NCBI GenBank assembly: GCA_036346275.1
Contig: CM070722.1
Span: 22,777,336-22,841,335 of the forward strand
Length of the DNA: 64,000 nucleotides
Reading direction: 5' to 3'
Source of the DNA: Otatea glauca
Lineage: Eukaryota > Streptophyta > Magnoliopsida > Poales > Poaceae
Of the stretch, positions 30,459 through 38,948 are shown piece by piece (within the stretch, counting starts at the first letter, position 1; each line of letters begins with the position of its first letter). A program made the translations under genes and the position numbers. The notes under the pieces were generated by a model. That model searched no databases and had not been told where the DNA came from. It saw only the letters and a list, made by a program, of their open reading frames with translations.

Positions 30459-33433
30459 TGTCGGAACCCGGATATGCAAATCCGAAATCTTCTATGTATA
30501 CCGCACTAGTCCAGGATCACGCTAGTGCACACAGTGGAAACATAAATGAAATATCATTCCATACAATGAATTAACTAAGAAAGAAGGAAATTATAATTAA
30601 ATAAAGCATCAAATCTTATGGTCAAAGTTTACATCACTACGCCTTAAGGGCTTAAGAAACAAATAAACTGTTGCAGTGAAGAAGGTAACTTGGGCCATTC
30701 GGCATGCCAAAGGCAATCATCTGGGGAATGCCTTCCTAATCCATGTAGTCTTCATAATATTCCTCCTCATGATATTGCATATTTCCTGATCCTTCCTCAG
30801 CAACTGATCAACAAAGGCGTATAGCCGTGAGTACAAAAAGTACTCAGCAACCCGTAGGGAAATGATGCAATATATTCATGCACGGCTTGACAACGATAGC
30901 CATATGTTTCATTTGGAGAAAGCAATAACTTGAATTGAAATACAGTAAATAGACTGAAAGCATTTTAATGAAAAAGATAATAAATAACTGGTAAATCAAT
31001 GGAAGACAACATGAACAGAATGGCGAGGCATCACCCTACACCATCCAAAACAATTATCAAACCACCAAATTCAACAGTATAACTTCAGAAAATAAAACAA
31101 CAGTGAACTCCCCGTTCACATCCCAACAATTCCACTTTCCAACATTTCTTGAAAACACTCTATACCCCGTGTGAAATCCCCGGGTATGTCCATGACCGCG
31201 GATGCGGCTATTCGAATAGTTTTACACCCTGTAGAGGTTGTACTACTTTACCCACAAGACATGATCATCTCTTTGTGCAATCGATATTAGCACACTTCCT
31301 TTGCTGTGCCGCAGAGAGATCATGAATAAGCCTTTACAATGCCCTGTCTAAACTCAGTGCTGCCCTGTAAGGTTTCGCCCCTCAGGGCCCCATCTTGAGC
31401 CATGTGAGTCTACCCGTTCACTCCGGAACCCACACCACCAATTGACAGTACTTAAGGGTAGACAATACAAATTAATCAGCTAGGTCAGTCCCATACCAGA
31501 CTTATGGTAGTACGGTTAGGCCCAGTTCAATGGCGCACAAGATTAAGTCCTTAAGTTGTCTCAGGCAAGACATCCACATCCCAATGTGCTAGAAAGGACC
31601 TCCTTTACTACACGATCACTTGCCCGGGAGAAAACAAGTTTGTTCAATCAAGAACAATGGCAAACCCTGCCATGGTGCAACAAATTTTACAACAGTGGCT
31701 ATCGGCCACAATTCAATACTCATTAAGTCAAGATTAACATTATTCAACATGTGATATAGATCCCATCGTATAACTGAGCATGTCTAAGCATAGCTACATT
31801 TACCCAGTATTAGTAATATGATCATGTCCAACTAATAATGTCCGAACCTAGAGTTGACAATGGACACATGGCATTCCAGTATTCAAGGTGGCATAATATC
31901 AACAATGTGTATAGCTATTTCAATGAAATAAGTATTGATACTCAAATAGCATGCAATTCTATAAAACAAATTACTTTGAAAACATAGGATCAATATAATC
32001 AAAGGTTACGACTTGCCTTGTTGATTTAGTGCTGAGTCTTAGTCTTCGAAGTCTCCGTTTGCTCCCTCGGAATTAGCGTCTATCGGAAAACAAAGCAACG
32101 AATACAAATAAATACCAAACACAGACTCAAACAAGCTCAAAATTGAAAATAAATGGCTCTGTAAGGTAGATCTCAATTTTAGAAAATTTTAGAAATTTGA
32201 ATTGCCTCAATCGGAGTTCGTATGAGAGAGAATGAGCTCCTGGAAAATTAAATCAGAGAAAATAGAAAAAGATAATTTCTGTAATTATTTTTCTAGAGGA
32301 AAAATCTGGTTTATTGTGCAATGCTGATGCACGGCTAACGCGCAGGACCCTAGGTCCATAGACCGAGTCCACGGTTTCAGCTCAGTCCACGGTCGACTAG
32401 GCTCACGGGAATAGTGCTAGGGCTGACGCAGTGCTGACGAGGCACCGACGAGGCGGCGGCGACGCACACGTGGGCGCTGACGCAGGCGGCTACGCGGAGG
32501 ACCACACGTCGCGCATCCAACGGCACGACCCGATCGGATGGTAGAGAAACAAAGAAGCGGCGATGAACACGTGGCACGATCCAAAGCGCTGGCAGGCGAT
32601 CGAACGGCCAAGGTGATTGCTCGGCATCGCACGGCAGCGCGGAGCCTTGAGCTTGCCATCACCGAAGAAGACGACACGGGTTAAAGAGAACCAGTACCGG
32701 ATCAGCTCGATTCTTCGATGGATCTGGATGAGGAGGTTCGGGCGAACTCTGGGTGGCGCACGGCTGCAGAGGAGATGCACCGAAGTGGCAGATAAGCAAA
32801 GAAGAAGGGCTTGGGCGGCAGAGTAACTTCGGCGAGGACGTTCTCGGTGACGGAGGTGTCTTGGGCAGCAAGGAAACGGGCGGTGGATGCGGTGGACAAT
32901 GGGGATTCTCGGAGGGGGTGCGGCAGCGCTCTTATAGCCCTCAGGTGGTGTGTCGAGCGAGGACTCTGAGATGGTGACTAGGGTTAGGGTTAGGGTTACT
33001 CCCGGCGGCGGGAGCGGCTGGGCTGGCTGTGCTGCGCGCGGGCGAAGCGGGCCGACCGGACGTGGGCTTGGGGAGATGGGTTCTGGAGCGAAGGCAGGCC
33101 GAGCGGAGCGAGCAGATGGGCCAATGCGATGGGCTGGGCTGCGGAAGATTTGACCCGAGGGTTTTTAGAAAAAAATAAAAATATTTTCCAATTAAGAAAA
33201 TTCTGAAAATTGAAATAAAAGTAAATAAATAGCAAATAAATTCAGAAAAATCTCCAAAAATATAGAAAAACTCCTTGGAGTGTATGAAAATCTTTTGTTT
33301 GATGTATAGATTAATTAAATTAAATCTTTTCATTAATAGTAAATTCAAATCATACTTTGATTAATTAAAGGAAAATGCAAATGGTTCATTTTTAAATTCA
33401 AACATTCCAAAACTCAAATTTTGGGAAGTTACA
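30459..33433 (-). repeat. G2 LTR shared by two tandem elements
   Basis: This is a 2975-bp LTR. On the minus strand it begins TGTAACTTCCC and ends CCGGGTTCCGACA. On its left lie the PBS and gag of G2, so it is a 5' LTR. On its right lies the PPT and pol end of a second element, so it is also a 3' LTR. A minus-strand TATAAG is at 32931-32936. It carries a short GGGTTA x3 run at about 32979-32996. Long frames in its GC-rich part (32377-33153) are not conserved in the other copy. Confidence 0.88.
32931..32936 (-). promoter_or_regulatory. Probable TATA box of G2 LTR
   Basis: The minus strand reads GGCTATAAGAGCGC within the GC-rich block. This segment is deleted from the other G2 LTR (13459-15373). 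Confidence 0.45.
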
Positions 33434-33439
33434 AACCTC

Positions 33440-33957
33440 CCCCCTTAAATGGAATCTCGACCCTGAGATTTTGGCATAATAGAGAATAGGTGGGGAACTC
33501 GGGCTTCAGATCCTCTTCTCGCTCCCAAGTGGCTTCCTCTTCTGAATGGTGGCTCCACTGGACCTTGCAAAAATAGATGATCTTGTTTCTCGTGATACGC
33601 TCTGCTACATCCAAAATTTTCACCGGTTGCTCCTTGGAGGCCAGAGCATTGGTCAAACCAAAGGACATCAAAGTATACTTATACTGTCCATACCGAGTTG
33701 AAAAGCTGTTTTGGGTATATCTTCTTTACGAATCATCAACTGATGGTATCCTGATCTCAAGTCTATCTTGGAGAATACTCCGGCTCCTTGAAGCTGATCG
33801 AATAAATCATCAATCCTTGGCAGAGGGTACTTAATCTTGATGGTAACCTCATTGAGTGAACGATAATCCACACACATTCTCTGAGTTCCATCCTTCTTTT
33901 CAACTAGGAGAACTGGCGCTCCCCATAGCGAAGAACTTGGTCAGACAAAACCTTGGT
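33440..33957 (-). pseudogene. pol: Second G2: RT N-terminal half fused to chromodomain
   Basis: Minus-strand frame 33429-33671 reads MSFGLTNALASKEQPVKILDVAER... through VQWSHHSEEEATWEREEDLK, a direct fusion of RT to chromodomain. Upstream, 33668-33877 gives CVDYRSLNEVTI..GAGVFSKIDLRSGYHQLMIRKED. A 1-2 base indel near 33670 separates the two frames. No catalytic RT, RNase H or integrase core is present. Confidence 0.85.
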
Positions 33958-33958
33958 C

Positions 33959-34449
33959 TTACAGCTCTTTAATCTGTCTCTTCACTTCAGCTAACTCATT
34001 AGCAGACATCCTGTAAGGTCTCTTGGAAATGGGTGGTGTTCTAGGAACTAGCTTGATCAGAAATTCTATATCTCTGTCTGGTGGCATCCTAGGCAATTCA
34101 TCTGGAAACACATCAGGAAACTCTCTAATGGCTGGCACATCTTCCAAACTTATTCCTTTGGTACTGCAAACTTTTATTCCTTCAGACTGATCTGATGTAG
34201 CTTGAAACTTTAGCTTAGCTCCACCTGGACAGGTTAAGGTGATCATTCTATTTCCACAATCCAAAACTACTTGGTTCTTGGAGAGCAAATCCATTACTAG
34301 TATCACATCTAGGGACTTGGTGTCTAGGACAATGAGGTTGGCTAGAAATTCTACCCTTGCAATTACTATCTTAACTTCAGGGTAGCCTTGGTTCGTACTC
34401 AAATCAGAACGAGGTGATTGCACTAATAAAACAGTTTTAATAGTCTTTG
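33959..34449 (-). pseudogene. pol: Second G2: protease and PR-RT linker, cut
   Basis: The 154-codon minus frame nearly matches 26705-27169: DVILVMDLLSKNQ, REFPDVFPDELPRMPPDRD and SKRPYRMSANELAEVK. It is truncated before the DSGA active site by the Tat-like element at 34450. Confidence 0.82.
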
Positions 34450-34975
34450 TGTGGAATATATGGAACCAGATATCTCTATGACCGGCCTAGCGTCACCAGA
34501 AGAAAGGAAAGGCCCAGAGAGGAGGCCCAAAGGCTATGCCCCGTGCCAAGCCAAGTTGCCGTGCGGAAGGGTGTATACTTTATAGACAGTTGAATACACA
34601 TTTAGAATAAAAGATAAAGTTGTAATCCGAGTTTTTTATAGAATAGATAAAGATGTAAACCCTATCCTGTAACCCACTAGAATCTCGTAACCGATCAGAA
34701 CTCTGTAAGCCGCACCACCCCCGGTATATAAGGGGGAGGGCGGGCAACAACAAGTGATCAAGCCATATAGCATAGCACACCTCATATCGCCCAGAGCACA
34801 TTGCGCTTTGAGCAATCTTAGATCCAAGAGATCCGTATAATCTCAGCACACAGGATTAGGGTATTATCTCCATCGCTGAGGGCCTGAACCTGTTTAACCC
34901 CTCGTCTTGTGTGACCTTCGAGTTTGAGATCTAGCGCCTGCCCCATAAATTTATTGTCGACTACCAAAGTCGACA
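34450..34975 (+). repeat. Tat-like gypsy 5' LTR
   Basis: This 526-bp LTR starts TGTGGAATATATGG and ends AAAGTCGACA. The TATA motif TATATAAG is at 34725-34732, followed by GGGGGAGGGCGGG. The end and the primer site that follows resemble Tat-lineage elements of grasses such as RIRE2, Huck or Cinful (recall). The left flank is the truncated second G2 element. Confidence 0.75.
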
Positions 34976-35214
34976 GTTGGCGCGCCAGGTAGGGGCAGCG
35001 CTATAATCTTTTCCTACAGACTCGATGGTAGCAATCGGCGGATTTATCGCCACCTTTGTATACGGGCAAGCCTTCCATTTCGGACGTTTGGATTTCGTTG
35101 CGGATACGCGCGGAGAGCTTGTATGCCTAGTCCAAAGCTAGATCCAATCTGGTGAAGATCAGACCAACCCATCTCAGGTATGCCGCTCTAACTCACTCAG
35201 AAAGCCAATCGGCA
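34976..35214 (+). mobile_element. Tat-like gypsy: PBS and start of gag leader, truncated
   Basis: GTTGGCGCGCCAGGTAGGGG at 34976-34995 is the typical non-Met primer site region of this lineage. A short frame from ATG 35025 (MVAIGGFIATFVYGQAF) runs 38 codons to TAG at 35139 and resembles the start of Tat-type gag. The element then ends, somewhere near 35200-35300, against minus-strand G3 sequence. The rest of it and its 3' LTR are absent. Confidence 0.6.
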
Positions 35215-35800
35215 TTATGAAGAATTGCTGTGATTTTCGCGGTGTCTTCGCGATCGAGGAGCAGGGGACCGATCTCCATCAAGAAGACCAAGAGGGCGCG
35301 GAGGAAGATCGCCTTCGTAAGGGTAAGGAGGTGTAGGTGCGTCGTAGGGCAAGTCTGGCAGCCTCCTGAATTCCCGCCTCGTACGTGAAACTCCGGGTAG
35401 TGATGCGGATCGGTCTGGTGGTCTCGTCACACTCTCGAGCGAAGATGGTCAGTTTGCAGAAGAACCCCCGATGCACACCATTGACGTTCTAGTTGCTTCC
35501 TCGGTAGAGCGGACGATCGAAGCCTCCAATCACTTGAAGAACTCTCCATAGCTCCATGGCATAGCCACCCTGCCTCGACTCGAAGGACTGGAAGATCGGC
35601 ATCTATTCAAAATAAAATTTTGAATAAGATCTCCACTTGAAACGGCAACGAATAGAAGGTAATTTAGCAAGGATGAGAGTAGAGGAATGAGATAAGCCAA
35701 GAGTTTCTTATTAGTCAAATTTACCTTTTTCTTTTTAGAAAATAATTTTGGACACTCCTAAGAGATACCAACTACCTAGGGCCAAGACCTTTAGTCAATA
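35215..35800 (-). pseudogene. G3 extra ORF (same as in G1), partial
   Basis: Minus-strand frames at 35279-35476 and 35530-35718 correspond to the G1 ORF at 4682-5200: the run LLAYLIPLLSSLLN, then AMPWSYGEFF (AMELWRVLQ in another frame) and HRGFFCKLTIFARECDETTRPI. Several frameshifts break it. The part beyond 35300 diverges, and the element stops at the junction with the Tat-like fragment. It supports the ORF as a family trait. Confidence 0.65.
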
Positions 35801-35814
35801 TGGCTCTGATACCA
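35801..35814 (-). other. G3 primer binding site (minus strand)
   Basis: Plus TGGCTCTGATACCA reads TGGTATCAGAGCCA on the minus strand, four bases from the LTR end at 35819. Confidence 0.85.
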
Positions 35815-35818
35815 CCTC

Positions 35819-37290
35819 TGTCGGGACCCGAATTTGCAAATTCGGACCCTGCGTATATCTTGCACTAGTCCAGATCACGCTAGTGCACACAGGCTCAACA
35901 TAGATGCTATCACAGTCATACACAGCGGAATATAGCATAACTTTCATAATTAATAGTAACTGTTGTCTTACATGATTATTGCCACATAGGGCTTATAAAA
36001 GAAATAGCAAATAAGCATCAGCGGAAAAATAAATAAGCGTAGCAGCTCCCCAGTTCACCGCAGGCAACTGACGAGGCTCGGACCCTAAGCATTTGCATCC
36101 ATATAATCCTCCTCCACGAAAGGCGTAGATTCTTCCTCTTCTGAAGTTGTTGTTGTTGGGTGAGTACATAAAGCACACAACAAGTTGTACACATCAATGC
36201 AAGCTAATATTGCATATGCTTGGCTTAATCCAAAGGAATGGCTAAGACGGATATTTTGCAATAAAGCGGCATTTAACAAGAATAAAATAAATAGATTGAA
36301 AAGCAGTAAAACAAATACAGTAATTAATAGATTCAGCATTTCTGAAGTAAACCAAGTTTCCAATCCTAAATCAATTTCTACCTCCCATGGCACCTTGCCA
36401 TCCCAACTGGTTTTTGTTTAACAAAAGTCTAACCCTTAACTGTAATTCCCGAGCATTGCCCAATACGCTGAGCACGACTATTCGATTAGATTGTACACTC
36501 TGCAGAGGTTATGCACTTTACCCACACGATACAACCAAACACCACCAAGGCGAGTGATCATAACAAAGCCTTTACAATGCTACACCTAGACCCAGTACTG
36601 TTTGCTAAGGTTTCAACACTGAAGGGTTAAACCACCATAACAGGGCCCCCCTCTTGCGCCATGTGAGTTAAGCCGTAAACCCGAGACTCACTATTCACCA
36701 CGACAGCACCGAAATCTAGGCTTCACAATTTATTCAGCTAGGCTGTCCCATTCCAGACATGTGGTTGCAAGAAAGACTCAGGTCAAAGGCTTGCATGGTT
36801 AAGTCCTTAAAGTGATTAATGCAAGACTTCCACATACCCCTGCCAATCCTGGCCCACCTTGGCACATGCCCCAATCTAAAACATTACCACCCCAGTTGAT
36901 TTCCAAGTACCACGTGCCACCAACATTTCAATCTAGTTGTGTGACCTCCTCGCCACGACAACTTGATAGCACTGTGTGATAACACATGACACACAAATTC
37001 TTAAACATTGTTCCATATTCCATTAGTCAAGATTAAGTAACAACATTTGGACACATGTGATGACGTGGCATAGCTAAGCAATCTACGACGGTCTAACTAG
37101 TCCCATGTTGATTATTAATATTAACTAACTATAATTCCACATCCTAGGGTGACAATTAGTTCATGGAATAAAATTGACAAGGTTTGATTTAATTCAATTA
37201 GGCATATCATCTAATTCCCAGATTAATTGAAATCATTTATACACATAAAATATCATGCATAATTTAAAAGACAAAATAGCAATTTGGTGA
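35819..37290 (-). repeat. G3 5' LTR, interrupted by CACTA element
   Basis: On the minus strand it ends CCGGGTCCCGACA at 35819. It is related to the G1 LTR and nearly identical to 50608-52159 over the shared part. It breaks off at AATTTGGTGA (37281-37290), where CACTACACTG begins. The undisturbed continuation AATTGGGTGC is seen in the copy at 51843. The first ~1.5 kb of this LTR (in minus-strand sense) is missing from this place. Confidence 0.82.
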
Positions 37291-37728
37291 CACTACACTG
37301 AAAAAAGGTCATCTGTGGCGGTTCATAACTGCCATCAATGGCAGTTATTGAACCGCCTTAGATATAGTGCCACTGATAATCGAGGATTATCAGTGGCGGT
37401 TTTCTAACCGCCACAGATAATAGTTATCTGTGGCGGTTCTATCCACCAATCGCCACAGATAACAATATTATCTGTGACGGTTCTATTCACCAACCGCCAC
37501 AGATAATATTGTTATCTGTGGCGGTTCTATCTACCAACTGCCACAGATAACAATATTATCTATGATGGTTCTATTCACCAACCGCCACAAGTAATATTGT
37601 TATCTGTGTCGGTTCTATCTACAAACCGCCATAGATAACAATATTATCTGTGGCGGTTCTATACACCAACCGCCACAGATAACAATATTATCTGTGGCGG
37701 TTCTATTCACCAACCGCCACAGGTAGTA
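37291..37728 (-). repeat. CACTA terminal inverted repeat and subterminal repeat array
   Basis: The terminus CACTACACTGAAAAAAGG is followed by about a dozen copies of TCTGTGGCGGTTC and its complement, in alternating orientation. Neighbouring copies pair as ACCGCCACAGATAA..TTATCTGTGGCGGT, so the region can form a ladder of hairpins. In En/Spm such motifs bind the TNPA-type protein (established for the family). Here this is inferred. Confidence 0.85.
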
Positions 37729-37946
37729 CCTGAATGAAAATATAAAAAACCGCATTTTTGGCCAGCCTCAGGTGCTGCTAGCCATACCCTCTGAAACATA
37801 TACATCAATCACAGATTTTGCATGTACACAATTACAATGTACAACAATATACCGATTTGATCAGACAACAACAATCTACCAGTGCTGAAGAATTGATGAA
37901 TTTGTTGCTAACATATACATCAATCACAGATGAGGTAAGAATTTAC
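37729..37946. other. CACTA subterminal DNA downstream of captured exon
   Basis: About 220 bases of AT-rich DNA without a recognisable exon. The sequence ACATATACATCAATCACAGAT occurs twice (about 37797 and 37912), with one or two changes. The next DEX1 exon expected after the donor at 37941-37946 is not present. Confidence 0.4.
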
Positions 37947-38203
37947 CGCGATGATCGATAACATAAAACAAGCCATAGGAAGTTCCGACAAGGATGTCCA
38001 AATTTCCATCACCATCCAAATCAACCACATTTGGAGAAGAATATGCATGGGCACGGAAGTTTCCAGTATCAGTACTCTAATCAAGGTCTGCAGTCCATTT
38101 AACTTGTCTTGTGTCAAGGTTAAAAACTACTATACTGCTTGCAACATATTTTTCAATGTCAATCCATCCTAGCTCCTTTATATGCTCTGGGTTATCGTAA
38201 TAC
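37947..38203 (-). pseudogene. DEX1: Captured exon of a DEX1-like FG-GAP protein gene
   Basis: The minus strand reads a 257-nt exon bounded by acceptor CTGCAG and donor GTAAAT. The product starts YYDNPEHIKELG, continues through EKYVASSIVVFNLDTRQVKW and contains SSPNVVDLDGDGNLDILVG, an FG-GAP/calcium-binding repeat, and ends SYGLFYVIDHRG. This matches, from memory, the conserved middle of plant DEX1 (defective in exine formation 1), a membrane protein needed for pollen wall formation. One in-frame TAG replaces Leu in ADLDLST (near 38078). Both neighbouring splice sites are kept, so it was captured as genomic DNA, not as a retrocopy. It lies between the C48 gene end and the CACTA terminus, in the same orientation as the transposon genes. 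Confidence 0.8.
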
Positions 38204-38361
38204 CTGCAGTAAAAGCCAGCAAGTTACTAGTGCACTAGGTACACCAACACAGTAACACAAACAAGAAATCATGAAGTGTTCATATTGTGGTTGCAAGTTT
38301 TGCATTAAGAAAAAGTATTTCGATCATAACCAAAAGATAACACAGCAAGATAAGCAAACAC

Positions 38362-38427
38362 CTAGCGTTGGCACCTTTTGATTCATTGTTGGAACCAGCA
38401 TGATAATACTTTACAGCAAATCTATGC
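38362..38427 (-). pseudogene. Candidate small exon upstream of the DEX1 exon
   Basis: This 66-nt minus-strand block is bounded by acceptor TTTAGCAG and donor GTGTTT. It codes HRFAVKYYHAGSNNESKGANA without stops and ends in phase with the DEX1 exon (AG + G). The 158-nt gap between them would be an intron. I do not recognise the peptide with confidence. It may come from another gene or be a chance frame. Confidence 0.3.
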
Positions 38428-38618
38428 CTGCTAATTTAGCGAAAGAAAAAAAATGTCTAGTAGACCAAACAGCTAAATATAAGCAAAAGGATACAAAAGG
38501 TTCACTTAATGGGGTGGACTAGAAGATAAGCTTTACCTCCCAAATGCAAATAACAAAAGAAGAGATTTCTTATAATAGACCAATGAACAATGTGGCAATA
38601 GATTATAAGCTGACTTAC

Positions 38619-38675
38619 CGGACTGGGGTTCCTTAGAAGATTCTTTGACAACCGAGGGAGCGCTCCTCGTCTAGA
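38619..38675 (-). pseudogene. DEX1: Candidate further DEX1 exon end
   Basis: The minus-strand frame reads APSVVKESSKEPQS directly up to a strong donor (GTAAGTCA, plus 38611-38618). It resembles a Ser/Glu-rich stretch upstream of the FG-GAP exon in grass DEX1 (weak recall). Its 5' limit is unclear, because a CA repeat begins at about 38676. Confidence 0.35.
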
Positions 38676-38714
38676 GCACACACACACCACCCATCAACAC
38701 ACACACACACACAC
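38676..38714. repeat. CA-rich microsatellite
   Basis: (CA)n in two blocks, interrupted by CCACCCATCA, within the CACTA element. Confidence 0.8.
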
Positions 38715-38885
38715 GCATGGGAGAAGGGCAACAACACACAGGCAGATCAATCACAACTTCTTAAATAAAAAGACAGAAATTAGAACATGTGCAAGCCATG
38801 CCATCCAATACTAAACTTGACATTTAATGAAAATTCAGTTTACACCATCGTCAGAAAAAATTTACTATTTTTCTGAACTATAAGC
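38715..38885. other. CACTA DNA between captured exon block and C48 stop
   Basis: About 170 bases without a gene. It is the likely 3' untranslated region of the C48 gene on the minus strand. Confidence 0.35.
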
Positions 38886-38948
38886 CTACGAGTCTTCAGT
38901 GTTGGTAGGGGCCTCAGGAGGTGGCAGATGAGTATGGAAGACTTCATC
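38886..38948 (-). pseudogene. C-terminal end of CACTA C48 protease gene, split off by LARD
   Basis: The minus-strand frame runs on from GEFHDRDNND (47310-47340) across the LARD target duplication TCATC into EVFHTHLPPPEAPTNTEDS and a TAG at 38886-38888. The joined reading is continuous when the LARD and one TCATC are removed in thought. This dates the LARD insertion after the ORF was formed. Confidence 0.75.

Larger units (their letters stand above)
13459..33433 (-). mobile_element. Ty3/gypsy chromovirus G2 (minus strand), internally deleted and twice invaded
   Basis: On the minus strand the order is 5' LTR (30459-33433), PBS, gag, protease, RT N-terminal half, then directly the chromodomain, PPT and 3' LTR (13459-15373, left part lost). 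The RT C-terminus, RNase H and integrase core are missing. By comparison with G1 about 2.2 kb was lost between the RT block FGLTNAPA and the chromodomain start YKEQPVKILDV. A copia element (15562-26361) and a copia solo LTR (27399-28733) are inserted in it. The element could only have moved with proteins supplied in trans. Confidence 0.88.
33434..34449 (-). mobile_element. Second G2-type element, 3' part only
   Basis: Starting from the shared LTR and reading to the right, this holds the PPT (33434-33448), the pol 3' end and the protease region of another G2-family element in the same orientation. It ends at 34449, where a Tat-like LTR begins. At that point the sister copy (27184) continues with CTTTAATTG. 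It carries the same RT-to-chromodomain deletion as G2. Confidence 0.85.

Noticed and set aside
32979..32996. GGGTTAGGGTTAGGGTTA, telomere-like
   Set aside because: Only three units, of the TTAGGG rather than the plant TTTAGGG type, inside a gypsy LTR. It is a short local repeat, not telomeric DNA.
37291..37728. CRISPR-like repeat array
   Set aside because: The repeats alternate in orientation with no unique spacers, adjoin a CACTA terminus and sit in a plant genome.
37947..38203. Resident intact host DEX1 gene
   Set aside because: Only one well-recognised exon is present, the following exon is missing, it carries a stop codon, and it lies inside CACTA sequence.
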